Assembly: GCF_037392515.1 (NCBI RefSeq)
Contig: NC_090287.1
Span: 7,175,501-7,239,500 of the forward strand
Reading direction: 5' to 3'
From: Haliotis asinina
Taxonomy: Eukaryota > Mollusca > Gastropoda > Lepetellida > Haliotidae
DNA: 64,000 nt
Made by a program: the position numbers and the translations under genes. How positions within the stretch are numbered: the first letter of the stretch is position 1; the number at the start of each line of letters is the position of its first letter. Below the pieces are notes generated by a model. That model had not been told where the DNA came from, ran no database searches, and saw only the letters and a list, made by a program, of their open reading frames with translations. Shown piece by piece: positions 44,539-55,879 of this stretch.

Positions 44539-46490
44539 TTATTTCCCTCTGTAAGTAAACAGCCAACTTCCAGTGACAAGTATACAACAAAAACAAACGT
44601 CAGATAATCGCACTTAATCACCAGTACACAAAGTCACCCGTCTAACATACGGTAATTTACAATTTACAGACAGATAGATAGATAGATAAATAGATGGAAT
44701 GACCCGTCCATAATAACGCTACAAGTTACTTACACGCCAGGACCACCAGGACCCGCTGGACCATGTCCACAAAGACAGTGGCCGTCGAAGCAGTGACGTT
44801 CTTCATGGGTGTCTCTACACTGACAACTGTCGCAGTCTGCGCGGGCGGAACATGTAGCTGCAATATGAACGTCCCTCTTGATCACAACAGTACAACAGTG
44901 ATTCCCTACAATTATTCAAACCGTCAGTATCAAGATTTCACAAAATGTACTTTAGCGATTTTGAATTGTGACTTCCACATTTCTCTCCTTGTCTACGTCT
45001 TAGGTGCATCATCTCTTCCAAACCACTTCCTAGATCGTGTACACCTGTTATCACACCTTGGTGAGTGGCATTCTCTTCCCACAGAGGTTACTTGTCATAT
45101 CTTCCTACGAACCTTTGTTCTAATATGGGTTCATATTTCGGGGTTCTCATAAAATACCCTAGCGGCACAAAATGGCAGCAGATTTATCTCCCTTTTTCTG
45201 TCCAATCAGAACACGTGTTACATCGACTTAGATTCAACTTGACAAATGCAAGCAATGTGGAGAAACAAATCTGAGTATCGCGCTCGGGAAGAGGTTCTAC
45301 TTTTCACGATGCATCCGGAAATTACCGAGATCTTGCGAACGATCACTTTTGAAACAAGGTCGCTGATTGCACTACTAAATCTGATTGCCTCCAATCACGA
45401 GTCTTGAATACTCGCACCACGAAAGGGTCGTATTGGAACAGAGGTTACGTAGGAAGATGTGACAAGTAACCACTGTGGGAAGAGAATGGGTGACTGGGTG
45501 AGAACGATCGCTCACCTTGTGTACGTCTTAGGTGCCTCATCTCTTCCAAACCACTTTCTAAAATCGTGCACACCTGTTATCACACCTTGGTCACTTTTAT
45601 TATTGTAGATTCGTTCCTAAAGACTACGTTCACGGTAGAAATTTGCGGGATACAGTGATACAGACCGTTGTTTTGTTAATTGGCATACCTGAAAAGCAGG
45701 TACCAGCATTGGCTGCAACCAGACAGGTGCATTGTCCATGGGAGCAGGCGAGTCTTGAGGAACTGTCACACGTTACGTGAGTACAGTCACTTTCATCCCT
45801 ACACCCCTGGCTGGATATCAGACCTGTACGACAGGAACACAATCTCATTTAAGTTCGGGTTACCCCATTCTTTGTACTGGGCACGGCTCACAATTTTGTC
45901 AAATGTTACAAGTGAAAAGATGTGCATCTTTTGCAGGTTTGACCCCAGAGGGTTTATTGGGCTACGGTCTCTCACACTGGCACATGTGGCGAGAGTCCTT
46001 GTTCAAGACAGGCCTCTGTTCACTCAGTGGTGACATGGTTCCCATAAGGGTGAGCCCGTTATGTGTGACAGTACTGTAAGTCCCCATGGACTTATAGCCC
46101 GTGCTTAATATTGTATTGTCCTCTTAATTACTCTATTTTAGCTTGACATGGTAGTTATATTTTCATATCTGTGATAATCTAGTATTTTTACTGTCCTTCT
46201 ATGGCAGGTGTTTATGTTCTAGATTCATTAATTTTAATATTGATATAAATTAAATTGTTCTCGTCACGATATAGCTGCAATATTGCCGATGTGACGCTAA
46301 ATATTAACTCACTCACTCAGTAATGCTGCTTTCACATCCAGCTTTGAAAAGGAGCAACACAAAGTAGTCATTGCTGCTGCTGTATAGATTTTAGATGCTA
46401 AATCACAACTATCTTAAATATGAATGTCGTTGCTATCGTCTACTCACCAATAAGAGAGCTGACAATGACGAAAAACAGTGTAACTTTCAT
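44539..46490 (-). CDS. Secreted cysteine-rich peptide, I84/Cvsi-like protease inhibitor candidate (gene C)
   Basis: Exons on the reverse strand: 46,490-46,448, 45,823-45,689, 44,857-44,734 and 44,548-44,539. Lengths (43, 135, 124, 10 nt) and intron phases (1, 1, 2) equal those of gene B, giving 103 codons plus TAA. Signal peptide MKVTLFFVIVSSLIG. All 14 cysteines of B are kept. Differences seen include L to R after the first cysteine, TCSNAR to ACSHGQ in exon 2, and V to F in exon 3. Most differences fall between cysteines. Intron 1 carries a solo LINE 3' end and intron 2 a MITE, both absent from B, yet the splice sites are kept, so the gene looks functional. The inhibitor role is inferred. 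Confidence 0.72.
45063..45505. mobile_element. MITE with ~60 bp terminal inverted repeats in intron 2 of gene C
   Basis: Ends share TTCTCTTCCCACAG, GGTTACTTGTCA and ATCTTCCTACG in inverted orientation (about 45,068-45,130 and 45,435-45,497). Intron sequence of about 80 bp is duplicated on both sides (about 44,985-45,062 and 45,508-45,595) but single in gene B. Confidence 0.7.
46072..46320 (+). repeat. Solo LINE 3' end in intron 1 of gene C
   Basis: Begins at TACTGTAAGTCCCCATGG and ends GCCGATGTGACG and CTCACTCACTC. The paralogous site in gene B (about 30,206) is empty apart from a few bases. It is a 5'-truncated LINE insertion. Confidence 0.8.
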
Positions 46491-46539
46491 GGCTGATGGT
46501 TGAGCAGATGATTTCAGAGTAATGTCTTCATACAGTTGA

Positions 46540-46551
46540 TCCTTTTATATA
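46540..46551 (-). promoter_or_regulatory. TATA box of gene C
   Basis: Reverse strand TATATAAAAGGA about 50 nt before the ATG. Confidence 0.65.
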
Positions 46552-47849
46552 CATCTTTGACTCTTGATACCGACACCAATCCCGTGAGCCAGAGTCACGA
46601 TGCTGTGATTCCATGTACAACAGTTGCATGCAAGATTTATCTCCCGGTGGGTGGTTAAGTCATGACTTGCAGATAATGATTTATTTTTTATGCAGCACAC
46701 ATTTTAACGATTCATTTAGTGAGATCTGGTGACCCATTTTTGTCATATTTACAGCTAAAATTAAACGTTTCCACAATTGCATAAACATCACATACAAATG
46801 TGTTAGTAGAAACGGTTACAAAAAGGAGTATTATTTGTGTCATACTGAAGGTTATATTTCAGACACCTTAATATTGAAGGCAATACCACAGAGTTGCGTA
46901 AAAACACTTATCATGATTAAGAATGAAGAGTGGAAGCATAAGCTTGAAAGCGTTCCATCTTTCAAATCATGAATTGCATTGGAAGATTGATGGCAGTGCA
47001 ATGGTACGTGATGTGGCGTTCATCTCTTAAATCAGTGTGAAAAAGGAATAGAGAACGGTGTATTTAAAGCATCAGTAAACCTTTCAAAAGGTAGGAGAGC
47101 ATTTACAAATTTAACACCTTAACTGACAAAACTGACGTTTGATGTAAATGTTTTACCTTTAGCATGTGTTCCCATGGGTAATTCAAGGGAACAATCATTA
47201 GTTTGCAACGAGTGCCTCCGTTACGGCATGATACCGAACACATTTGGACAGTGATTACATAACAGAGTCTCGTGACTGTATATCTTTATCAATGTAATGT
47301 TCCTCACGTACGAGTTTCTGTCTAATTGGCCATGTTATTATATTGTTAGCTCTTTACATTCTCCCACCTTGCGTTGGGTAAGCATTATGTACTCACTGTG
47401 TGCACTGACTCGGCATTCACATGAAGGTACAAGTATGTTTAGCTGTGAAACGTCGTATAAATAATAAATGAGAAGTCGTTGTCCATAACAAATGTCATGC
47501 ATTCATGTTTGTCCAACTTCTAAATGCCCTTCAAGAACTACATGTCATCGAAATGATGCCTTTGTCCTCTTTTAGTTGATAATCACCAAGAATTCCCTTA
47601 TTTCAGTTTATTTTATGCTCCTCAAAACACCCTGCTGCAACCTATCCTGTAATTATATCAGGTATTTCAAAGAGAAACACAATTCGTTGGTAGTCTGGCT
47701 ATTAGGTCCCTGACACATACAATATGTATTCAAATTTATATGCTTAAAGAAACAGGTTATCGAAAAGGAGCCCAACTAGAATGTCTACGTCTTGTGTTAG
47801 TGTCTTGCCTCCAAATGTTGCAAATCAAAGAACATGATATGTGTCTCTG

Positions 47850-48714
47850 TTGTCATTATTCGAGAAGTTAAGAAAGCTTCAAAAAGACTTTGAAAGGTTG
47901 ATGTGTTAATATGAATCAGACTAAGGCTTTCTGGCTTTCAACTACTGCGTGTTCTGTTCTTACGACAATAAATGCACAGGTAGGACTTGGGTAATCAGTA
48001 AGTATATACATCGTGTGACTGATCCGCCACGTCCACCAAGGCTTCTAAACATCAGACTAGCAACGAGTTTAATCAGGAATTCATCATACGTGTCGCGTCA
48101 TGGCTAGCTCTCATCGATGACTTCTTGTTGGCTCTAGACTCGAATTCACTTGGACGATATTAGTCGTTCTGGCGCTTCTCAAGTCAGTGATCCTACAGAA
48201 AATTTAAATTTTCAGCAGCATATTTGAACAAACTCGCACAAGTGACCATACTTTCGATTTGTGATGAACAAACAGCTATTTCACAGGTGTGATAAATCAT
48301 ATGATAACCGTGCCTTTCTTTGGAGCAGAAGGACTAATGTCATTTTAATGTATAATGTATTTTACACTATATTATTCTATAAAAGAAAATTATGCTGAAA
48401 AAAAATAACGATTACATTATACAGTAGATTTTCGTTGTACGTCAGAGAGTCATTCTTTGGCTATAGCTCGATAAATGTGTCTCTATTTGCTTCTTGTCTT
48501 CGTAATAGCAGCATACATATTCACGATACAACCCCATACTTTGCCGCCCCATCAATTCATTTCGTGTTATAGACTTGTTAAACATACACACTGGGGAATG
48601 TGTCTGCAAACCATCAGAACATTGATATGGAGTGTGAACTCCCTGCGGCTGTGACAAGACGATGACTCAAGTGAGCAATTCGGATGTAGAGATTTAGAGC
48701 TCGGCTTGTAGCTC
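47850..48714. other. Spacer, nothing recognised
   Basis: No supported gene or repeat. Short frames lack motifs. Confidence 0.4.
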
Positions 48715-48965
48715 TTGCACAGCCTCTTCTCGGGCGATGTTTGGCAGAATTGGTCTGAAGTCTTTGAAGGGCATTTATACTGGCTTCCAGCTTTCGTTAA
48801 TTCGTTCCACTTGTTACCTTGTTATTGTTTTACCTGTACATATAAATATAGCTCTAAACCGCATTCTGAATCACCCGATGAAGGAGTAAGCATTAACTCC
48901 GAAACGTTGTGTTCTCATATAACGAAGTTGATAGCCATAAAAATCTACAGAATTGGTCTGCAGGA
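48715..48965 (+). repeat. Penelope-like element relic with hammerhead-like motif
   Basis: CCCGATGA, a GGAGT/ACTCC stem (48,883-48,900) and GAAAC form a hammerhead-ribozyme-like core. It differs at one core base (CCGATGA for CTGATGA). It is followed by GTTGTGTTCTCATATAACGA and AGTTGATAGCCATAAAA, which I associate with Penelope-like elements. No RT was found. Confidence 0.4.
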
Positions 48966-49602
48966 AACGATTCCAAGGGCGAGAAATGGTGCTCTGATGA
49001 ACGTTGAAATGTGGGGCAACTGCAGACTGCAGTTTCAAGGTGGACTGTGACGATGTTTCGATGGGCGGAACTCGTGGCAGTATGATTTCTTTATTTCCGG
49101 GCAAAAACGAATAACAAAATTAAACACGTTTGCCTGTTTTAGTGACTGACACCGCCTGCTTACTGGCTCGTACGTTTTCTTTCGTGACTTTCTGGAAGGA
49201 ATATATATTTGTCATGAGCCCAATAATCTCAAAATCGCTAATCGTAGTGTGGATGAAATGGTACTATTATATGCCAAACGGTTTTCTTTTCTGTCTCCAT
49301 ATTTAATACCCCAAGATGTTACTAGATTTAAACCCTCTCCAATATCACGGCAGTGGTTCTTGGCTCTAGGTTAGAAGCCGAACTACACTGTTAACAATGT
49401 GCTCATTCCACAACGTAAACACCGTGTATAACGTGTTGAGATCATTTCAGCTGTTTATCGTTATGTCAGGCCACACGCACTTTCTGTGGCGAGATCGTGA
49501 TTTGGATTAGTGTTTGTGAAATGTCTGGATAGTTGTCATTTCATTACATATATATACACGACCATGTGCGATCCGGGTTAGAACAGCGCAAATATTAGAA
49601 CT
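48966..49602. other. Spacer, nothing recognised
   Basis: No supported feature. Confidence 0.4.
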
Positions 49603-49790
49603 GAGCAAGCAAACCTCTGCTTGTCGTGAGAGGATGGTGATGTTGGTTGACTTGGTTGATGCATGTCATCGTATCTTAGTTGTGTAGGTCGACACTCCTG
49701 ATGTAATTCCATGGCTTGTCTGGTCAAGACTCAACTATTTACAGATCGCTGCCGCATAGCTAGGATGAGGCGTTAAACAATAAACGAACA
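49603..49790 (+). mobile_element. SINE, diverged
   Basis: Shares CTGCTTGTCGTGAGAGG, GGTTGACTTGGTTGATGCATG, TTGTCTGGTCAAGACTC and ATTTACAGATCGC with the SINE at 8,107. The CTCA tail is lost. Confidence 0.55.
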
Positions 49791-51264
49791 TTGAGATTTG
49801 GCGTTCTCTGTGACTTCAATCTCTACAAAATGCCAACAAGCTTAATACGATATGACATGATGGTTAGCATTCTGTATAAACAGTTAGAATACAAAATATA
49901 ACATACACAAACAACTTCATTTAGCACCCTTGTTTACATTTTTGCAATAAAATGTTTCCAACACTTACATATTATAACTTCTCGTCGTTGTTCTGACCCG
50001 TGAGGTCCTTTGACTCATACAATGATTCGAATCTATGTTGATTTTATGGTGATCATTTCAAAAAAGAAATTATGATTTTCATACAAAAAAACATGTCTGT
50101 ACAAATGTGTCACTGGAATGTTTAATATTGAACTTATTGGTGAATATGAACATTTAATATTTGAGTTATAGTAAAAACGGACCCCAGCGAAAACGGCCAA
50201 AATAAAATTCGAGAAAGCGGCCACCTCTGACGAGGAAACGGCCACAACTGCGAGAGAAAACGGTTTCTGGGTCTAGAGAAAACAACCATTCTATAAAATT
50301 TACAGATTACTGCGTGTACTTTATTTTACTTTTATTCATCTCTAAATCAGTATTATAATAAGGAGCAGTCTAAATAAACTTATCCTCAGTACTTTTAGTT
50401 ACACTCCACTACTGAGTCTAACAAAACCTTATGGGAGGTCGTGTCAGTTAACCTTTGAGATTGGCCAGTCAAAACACAGCATACCAAATCGCGAAAGTGC
50501 ACATTCGCACAAACCCTTTGAATTTTTTATCTCGAAAAGGTTCGTACCCGAACGATTCCGAATGCTATTTAGCGTACGCTCGCTTCCGGGTGATGCACAC
50601 GTACAGTCATGACAACGGTGAGTAAACAGTCGTTGAAAATTGTGGTTTTTGGCATATGTTCAAGGATGTTATCTTGTTGAAATATTAGCTAATGGTAACC
50701 ATGTCAACAAAAACCCCAAAGCGTATATACTGCAAGTGAAATAAATGTGTTATATGCGGATTTTTGTTTGTGGAGAGATCTGTGTCAGTGACCTGAATAT
50801 TTTGAAAGTCTCTCCGATCCCTAAATTGTAGCCGTTGTCTGGTTGGTTAAATCTATTTATCTGAGCTATACATTACTAACATGCGTCACAAGAGAATCAT
50901 CCCAGACCACATCAAAACAATAGGATTCTGTCATGTAGAGCGCTCCATCTCAGCTGGAACATCTGTTCGACTGAGGGAAGAAGGAGGGCGCTGGTATCAT
51001 CAACGTTTCCAAACTTGTAAATGTGGACGTTTTTCCGATGCGGGTTCTATTCTCTGACGCGATTTTCTTAGGTTTTGTACCCTGAATTCCTTGTTTCTTT
51101 GAGTCAGCTTTCACCAAATAAATAAAGGACGGGTATACCATTGGTACCTATGGCTTCGATACCAACGTGGCAGTATGTTGGACCTTTTCAAACGTGATCA
51201 TGAGGTACCAAATCAATATTATTCTTATGTATGAATAACGCACATCAACTGATATTCTATAATA
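49791..51264. other. Spacer, nothing recognised
   Basis: AT-rich DNA. A stretch at 50,170-50,270 has several AAACGGCCA-like units but no clear repeat boundary. Confidence 0.35.
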
Positions 51265-51465
51265 TACCGTTCAAAAAATAGGGGATATTCCGTTTGGCGA
51301 GTATACCACTAGCCAATGAATATGAGAACAATTAGTATATATCCATACAGATGAAACATTTCCAAAAGAACGGAAATAAATTGTCACCTTTCCCTTTATT
51401 TCATCTGTTTCCTTTTTTGGCTTTTGGATTTTTTCAATCCAATATCCCATAAATTTTTAATGGTA
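51265..51465. mobile_element. Mariner-type MITE
   Basis: About 200 bp between TA dinucleotides (51,263-51,264 and 51,466-51,467). Imperfect inverted ends: TACCGTTCAAAAAATAGGGG with GATATT on the left, and the complement of TACCATTAAAAATTTATGGG with GATATT on the right. No coding capacity. Confidence 0.6.
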
Positions 51466-52781
51466 TATGAATGAAACAGGTGTTTGTTCTTCAGATTTGA
51501 AACATTGCTGAATATACAGCGAAACGTTTTGAAACACAGAATCATTTTTGTTTACTTCTTGTTATACTCTCTGGTCGATACTGTTTGTTCACCCATCAAC
51601 CCATCAGCCAAAGTTGCTGACGTTTGCTAGTTTTTGTCTTTCACAGACACTGTGTAATTGAAGACTTGCGCTTCCATTCTGCTATGTACTGCGATGCTAC
51701 TACACTTACATTGAACGTTTGTCCTCTTTGTATCGCTGTGACCAGCAGTGTCAAGGTAGTCATTATCACCACACGAAGTTTGGAACACTGACCTTAACAC
51801 ATATTCGAGTAACAGTCGTTTTTGTATCATATATATGAAGTCCACCAATATTTCAATTTGGCCGTACACCACGCCGAACCAGCTAGATATATGAGGAGAC
51901 GTATAGTACGGCAAAACGTACTGTGGACGGACATGGTGCTGATATAGCTTAATTAGGTATTCACTGCCTCAATTATAGGATTCTTGTACGCCAAAATGGA
52001 ACACAACTCTGCAAAGAGAATTAGGGTATTCAAGACATGTCATCGTATGTTAAATTGTCTCGCTCGATCATGTCAGTCACCAGATTGTTAGATTCAGGTC
52101 CGATTATTTACAGGTATATAAGTGTAATGAGGCTGAAGAACTAAAATAACAGGGAAATACCTCAGGAACTGTTACAACTAACATTTCATTTTTTAGTAAC
52201 ACGTTATTTTTACCTCCAAGTAGATCTGTGTTTACATTGCAGACATTGTATTTGTAACAGATAATGGAGAATATGTCATGATATAAACTGATATATTTTT
52301 TGCTCTTATCAGTGAATCAGGTCGGCGTTCGCCATCATGGTCACGATTTTCCATACATACGAATGTGGGACATCGCAATGGAAAAGTAGGTTAAGATTAG
52401 GTTTATTTGTTGAAAGATATACACGAAGACACAAGCAGGGGCGTAGCTGTTGCTACCATTATGTAAAAAGCCCGGGCTTACTCGTGATTGTTGCTAAAAG
52501 GTTGCTGTGCGTCCGAAAAACTGTTGTGATACACAAGCGACAGATACACTTGCTCTACACTGACGAACCTGATATATACTTGAGTACCGTGAGATTACCA
52601 AGCTGCCACCAAGGACTGGAATCAACGAGGCCGTTCATCATTTCTACGTATTTTATGTCTGTTTCAATTACTTGTACACCAGATGTTTGTTATAATTCAG
52701 CACAAACATGAGGAATGGGGTTGCCCGGATTTTCGGAGGACTCAAATATGTCATTTCGGTCCTCGTGATTCTCAAAATGTT

Positions 52782-52814
<33 letters not shown>

Positions 52815-53791
52815 CTTCTTAAAGAATGTTCACATTAATTCACTCATCACAATCACGAACATTTCAACGGTTCGTAAATAACCGCGTTCAAACGAAAACA
52901 TGCATTATCAAGGTAGGACGAAAAGTTACAGAGGCTGGTCGACCTATCTATCATCTGCAGACGGATCTGACCAGCGTCCAGTTTTTTTCAACACACAGAC
53001 ACTATATGAAAAATTCAGTGAAAGTGAGAATAAAGTGGCTTGAGGTTGACGTTAGACATTTTACAATTTTCTGAAAAGGATTTTTTTTCTTTAAAGCTTC
53101 ATGGGGGGGGGGGGGGGGGGGTGGGTGGGTGGGAATCTTAGCTCAAGTGTGATTTGACCCGAGACGGAAAACGGAAATCAAATAGCTGAAAAGCTTAGGT
53201 CAGTGACTTTTTGTTTTCCGTGTAGATTATTTATCTGCGATACGTACCACGAACCTTATGATCCGAAGTCGGACGCCTTGTCCACATGACCAAAATATCA
53301 ACCCCGTCAGCAATCGGACTTGGGCAAATACAGGATAGCTACGCTAGATGTTCAGTTTGGAAATACAATTACGTACCGGTTCCAGTTAGACAAACAAACA
53401 TATTCACGAAGTCTAACAATTACATCAAAGCAACATGGCGTTTCGTGTGGTAATGCTATTTCATAAACATGATCAGTCTTTAAAACTGAAATACCAAGAG
53501 GACCAAATACTTGTCATTTCACTCCCGTGGGTACGTCATACGCTTTTGATCAACTTGATCAAAACAGGAAATTCTGGTAATCTATTCCATATAATTTGAA
53601 TATTTTCTTAAATAATCACAATCTGACTGGAGACTTTCCCTCTCGATACGATGTACTTCCTCTTGTCAAATGACGTAGAAAAAGACTGGAAAACGTTGCC
53701 CCAGATGCAACATTCCACAAATACACACTTTAAAATAGATCCACATGTTTATCTTTTTCAACGAACGTGTATTCAGTAGATGTAAATATCA
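51466..53791. other. Spacer with microsatellites
   Basis: No supported gene. Contains a decayed SINE fragment at about 52,025-52,125 (CATGTCATCG, GGTCCGATTATTTACAGG), a (TTG) run at 52,779-52,812 and a G run followed by GGGT repeats at 53,104-53,132. Confidence 0.4.
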
Positions 53792-53945
53792 TGAGTGAGT
53801 GAGTGAGTACTTTTAGCAATATTCCAGCAATGTGACGGCGGGGAAAGGCAGAAATGGACTTCACATATTGTACCCACATAGTGAATCGTACCGTGGTCTT
53901 TGGCGTGACGAGCGAGCGTTTTCACCACACCCATCAGGAATTCTT
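53792..53945 (-). mobile_element. tRNA-derived SINE
   Basis: Reverse complement of the family at 60,292: the CTCACTCACTCA tail, TTGCTGGAATATTGCTAAAA, CCCCGCCG, GGGTACAATATGTGAAG, and a degenerate tRNA head ending near 53,945. Confidence 0.65.
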
Positions 53946-54617
53946 ATCTCTTATCTCGCATAATCCTCTGACCACCTTTTCGACCATTCCCATTCCTCGA
54001 CTTCAGCAATACGTCTACAGAGCCAATGATTATCCTAGGAACATTGAATCGACTTTTATTTGCACCCGTGGCGATCCACCTCCTCGTGGTGGGTGGTGGA
54101 TAACGCCAAGAGCTCGCCGACACCCCCGTTGTGGACCCGGGGGGATATTTGGTCCACCAACCCGTTTGCCGTGGGTTGCGGCCCTGTGTCGGTGGAGGAG
54201 GGGATCCTGGTGGTTGAGGGCAATAGGGGCCTGCAACCGTGTTCCTGTTGCCTAATACACCACTGTGGCCCTGACTTCACCTAGACGGGTGGTTGAATGG
54301 GCCCGGTTCAACCAATCGGCTGGTCACGCCAAGCCCTAAGCATTACATTATGTAATGTTAAAATTTGAAAAGTGTGCCTTGGACCTTCTTCATTTCAACT
54401 ATACACTTTCATGTTTTTGCCTAGAGTCGTATGCCCAGAAGGCGGTGGCTCATGGGCCAATCTGGTGGAATGATTACACTTTTAAGTTTTCTGCTGGAGT
54501 ATATCATCCGGGTATCCTTGGTGCTGCAAACTGGAGATCTGTTTGTTTTTAACATTGTCCTTGTAATACTCCGAGGTGGGTGGGGAGCTCGGATGATGAA
54601 ACAATCATAAGCTCACT

Positions 54618-55877
54618 ATGGCTTACCAAACTCCCTCCAAAAAGACCAAGCGACAACTTGACAACGACAATGAACAGAATGAATCCACTGTAACAGAAAA
54701 TTGGCCACGTTTCCTTGTTCTTGACACTGTTGACAAGACTCCACTCAAGTTGAATCCTTTCATTATTTCTAAGGGGATATATGGCATTGCGGGTGACGTT
54801 AAGAACTTCAAACGCTTGCGTTCAGGCTCCCTACTGATTGAATGTAATCGAAAAGAGCAGACCTCCAACCTATTGACACTGCAAACTTTGGCTGGCATTC
54901 CTGTTTCAGTCACTGCCCATAGAACCTTGAACACTTCTAAAGGCATCATAAGAGACAGAGACCGTTTGTTAGCTGACATGTCGGAACTGGACATTGCGTC
55001 TGAAATGAAAGATCAAGGTGTGGCATGTGTCAGACGATTTACTACCCGGAAAAACAACGAATTGATGAACACAAACACATACCTCTTCTCATTCTCATCT
55101 CCAACTCTCCCCCAGTCTGTTAAAGTGAATATCGCAGTTGCAGTCTATATCCCAACTCCGTTGAGGTGTTTTTGATGCCAAAAATATGGTCCTGGAGTTA
55201 ACACCTGTACACAGCCAGTGACATGCGCTCATTGTAGCGAGACATCTCATGTAACGGAAGACTGCAATAGCACTTTCAAAAAATGCACAAATTGTTCAGG
55301 CAATCATTCATCGTTTTCCAAAGAATGTAAAATATGGCAAAAGCAAATGGAAATAAACAAAGTAAAATTCACTCAAAACGTTAGTTTTGCTGATGCTAAA
55401 AAGATTGTGGAATCAACAATACCTACTGCAACGTATGCATCAGTGGTCAGATTATCGTCTGAAACCATGCCTACAATTTCAACTTCATCGATTGTGTGTC
55501 AAACAGACCTGACTTTGGTTAAAACCGATAACCCGAAACTTTCCACGCCTGAACAATCTACTCAGACTTCAGAAACAAATGCGAATGCCCGTGTGTTTTC
55601 TACAGTTCAGTCTGAAGAACAACGATTGTCACAATCTACAGAACAGACTCCTTCTGAAACAAATTCAAAGTCTAAAAGTTCTGTCAAACCGAGAACAGAT
55701 AATGGGAAAAAGACTGGTAGACCACCCAAGGGTTCAGATAATCGCATAAAATTATTCAATAAATATGGTTCACTCGAGGACATGGATGTGTCAGGAAACA
55801 TCCACCACAGGGCACAGAGCTTGTCGCCCTCCAAGAAAGCGAGGGGTAGATCCCAAATCAATCCACCAAAAAGATAA
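54618..55877 (+). pseudogene. LINE L3 ORF1, one premature stop
   Basis: ATG at 54,618 (MAYQTPSKKTKR). 419 codons plus TAA if the single in-frame TGA at 55,173-55,175 is read through; other copies have a lysine codon there (RCFKCQK). Core at about residues 45-185 (NPFIISKGIYGIAGDV, ASEMKDQGVACVRRF). Three cysteine clusters: CQKYGPGVNTC, CAHCSETSHVTEDC and CTNCSGNHSSFSKEC. A Ser/Thr-rich linker and a basic C-terminal tail (KKTGRPPKGS, KKARGRS) follow. RNA-binding protein of the retrotransposition particle. Its TAA overlaps the ATG of ORF2. Confidence 0.85.
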
Positions 55878-55879
55878 TG
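55875..55879 (+). promoter_or_regulatory. TAATG stop-start overlap between LINE ORFs
   Basis: The ORF1 stop TAA shares its last A with the ORF2 ATG. Such overlaps allow termination-reinitiation in some LINEs, for example SART1 of silkworm. L1 and L2 do not keep the overlap. Confidence 0.6.

Larger units (their letters stand above)
44370..47850. repeat. Segmental duplication, copy C (compact)
   Basis: Paralogue of 28,690-42,345. It lacks the Tc1-like element, LINE L2 and the 31.2 kb insertion, but has a private LINE 3' end (about 46,072-46,320) and a private MITE (about 45,063-45,505) in introns of gene C. Confidence 0.8.

Noticed and set aside
53104..53132. G-quadruplex regulatory element
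   Set aside because: The G run and GGGT repeats could form one, but there is no gene nearby and homopolymer length is unreliable in assemblies.
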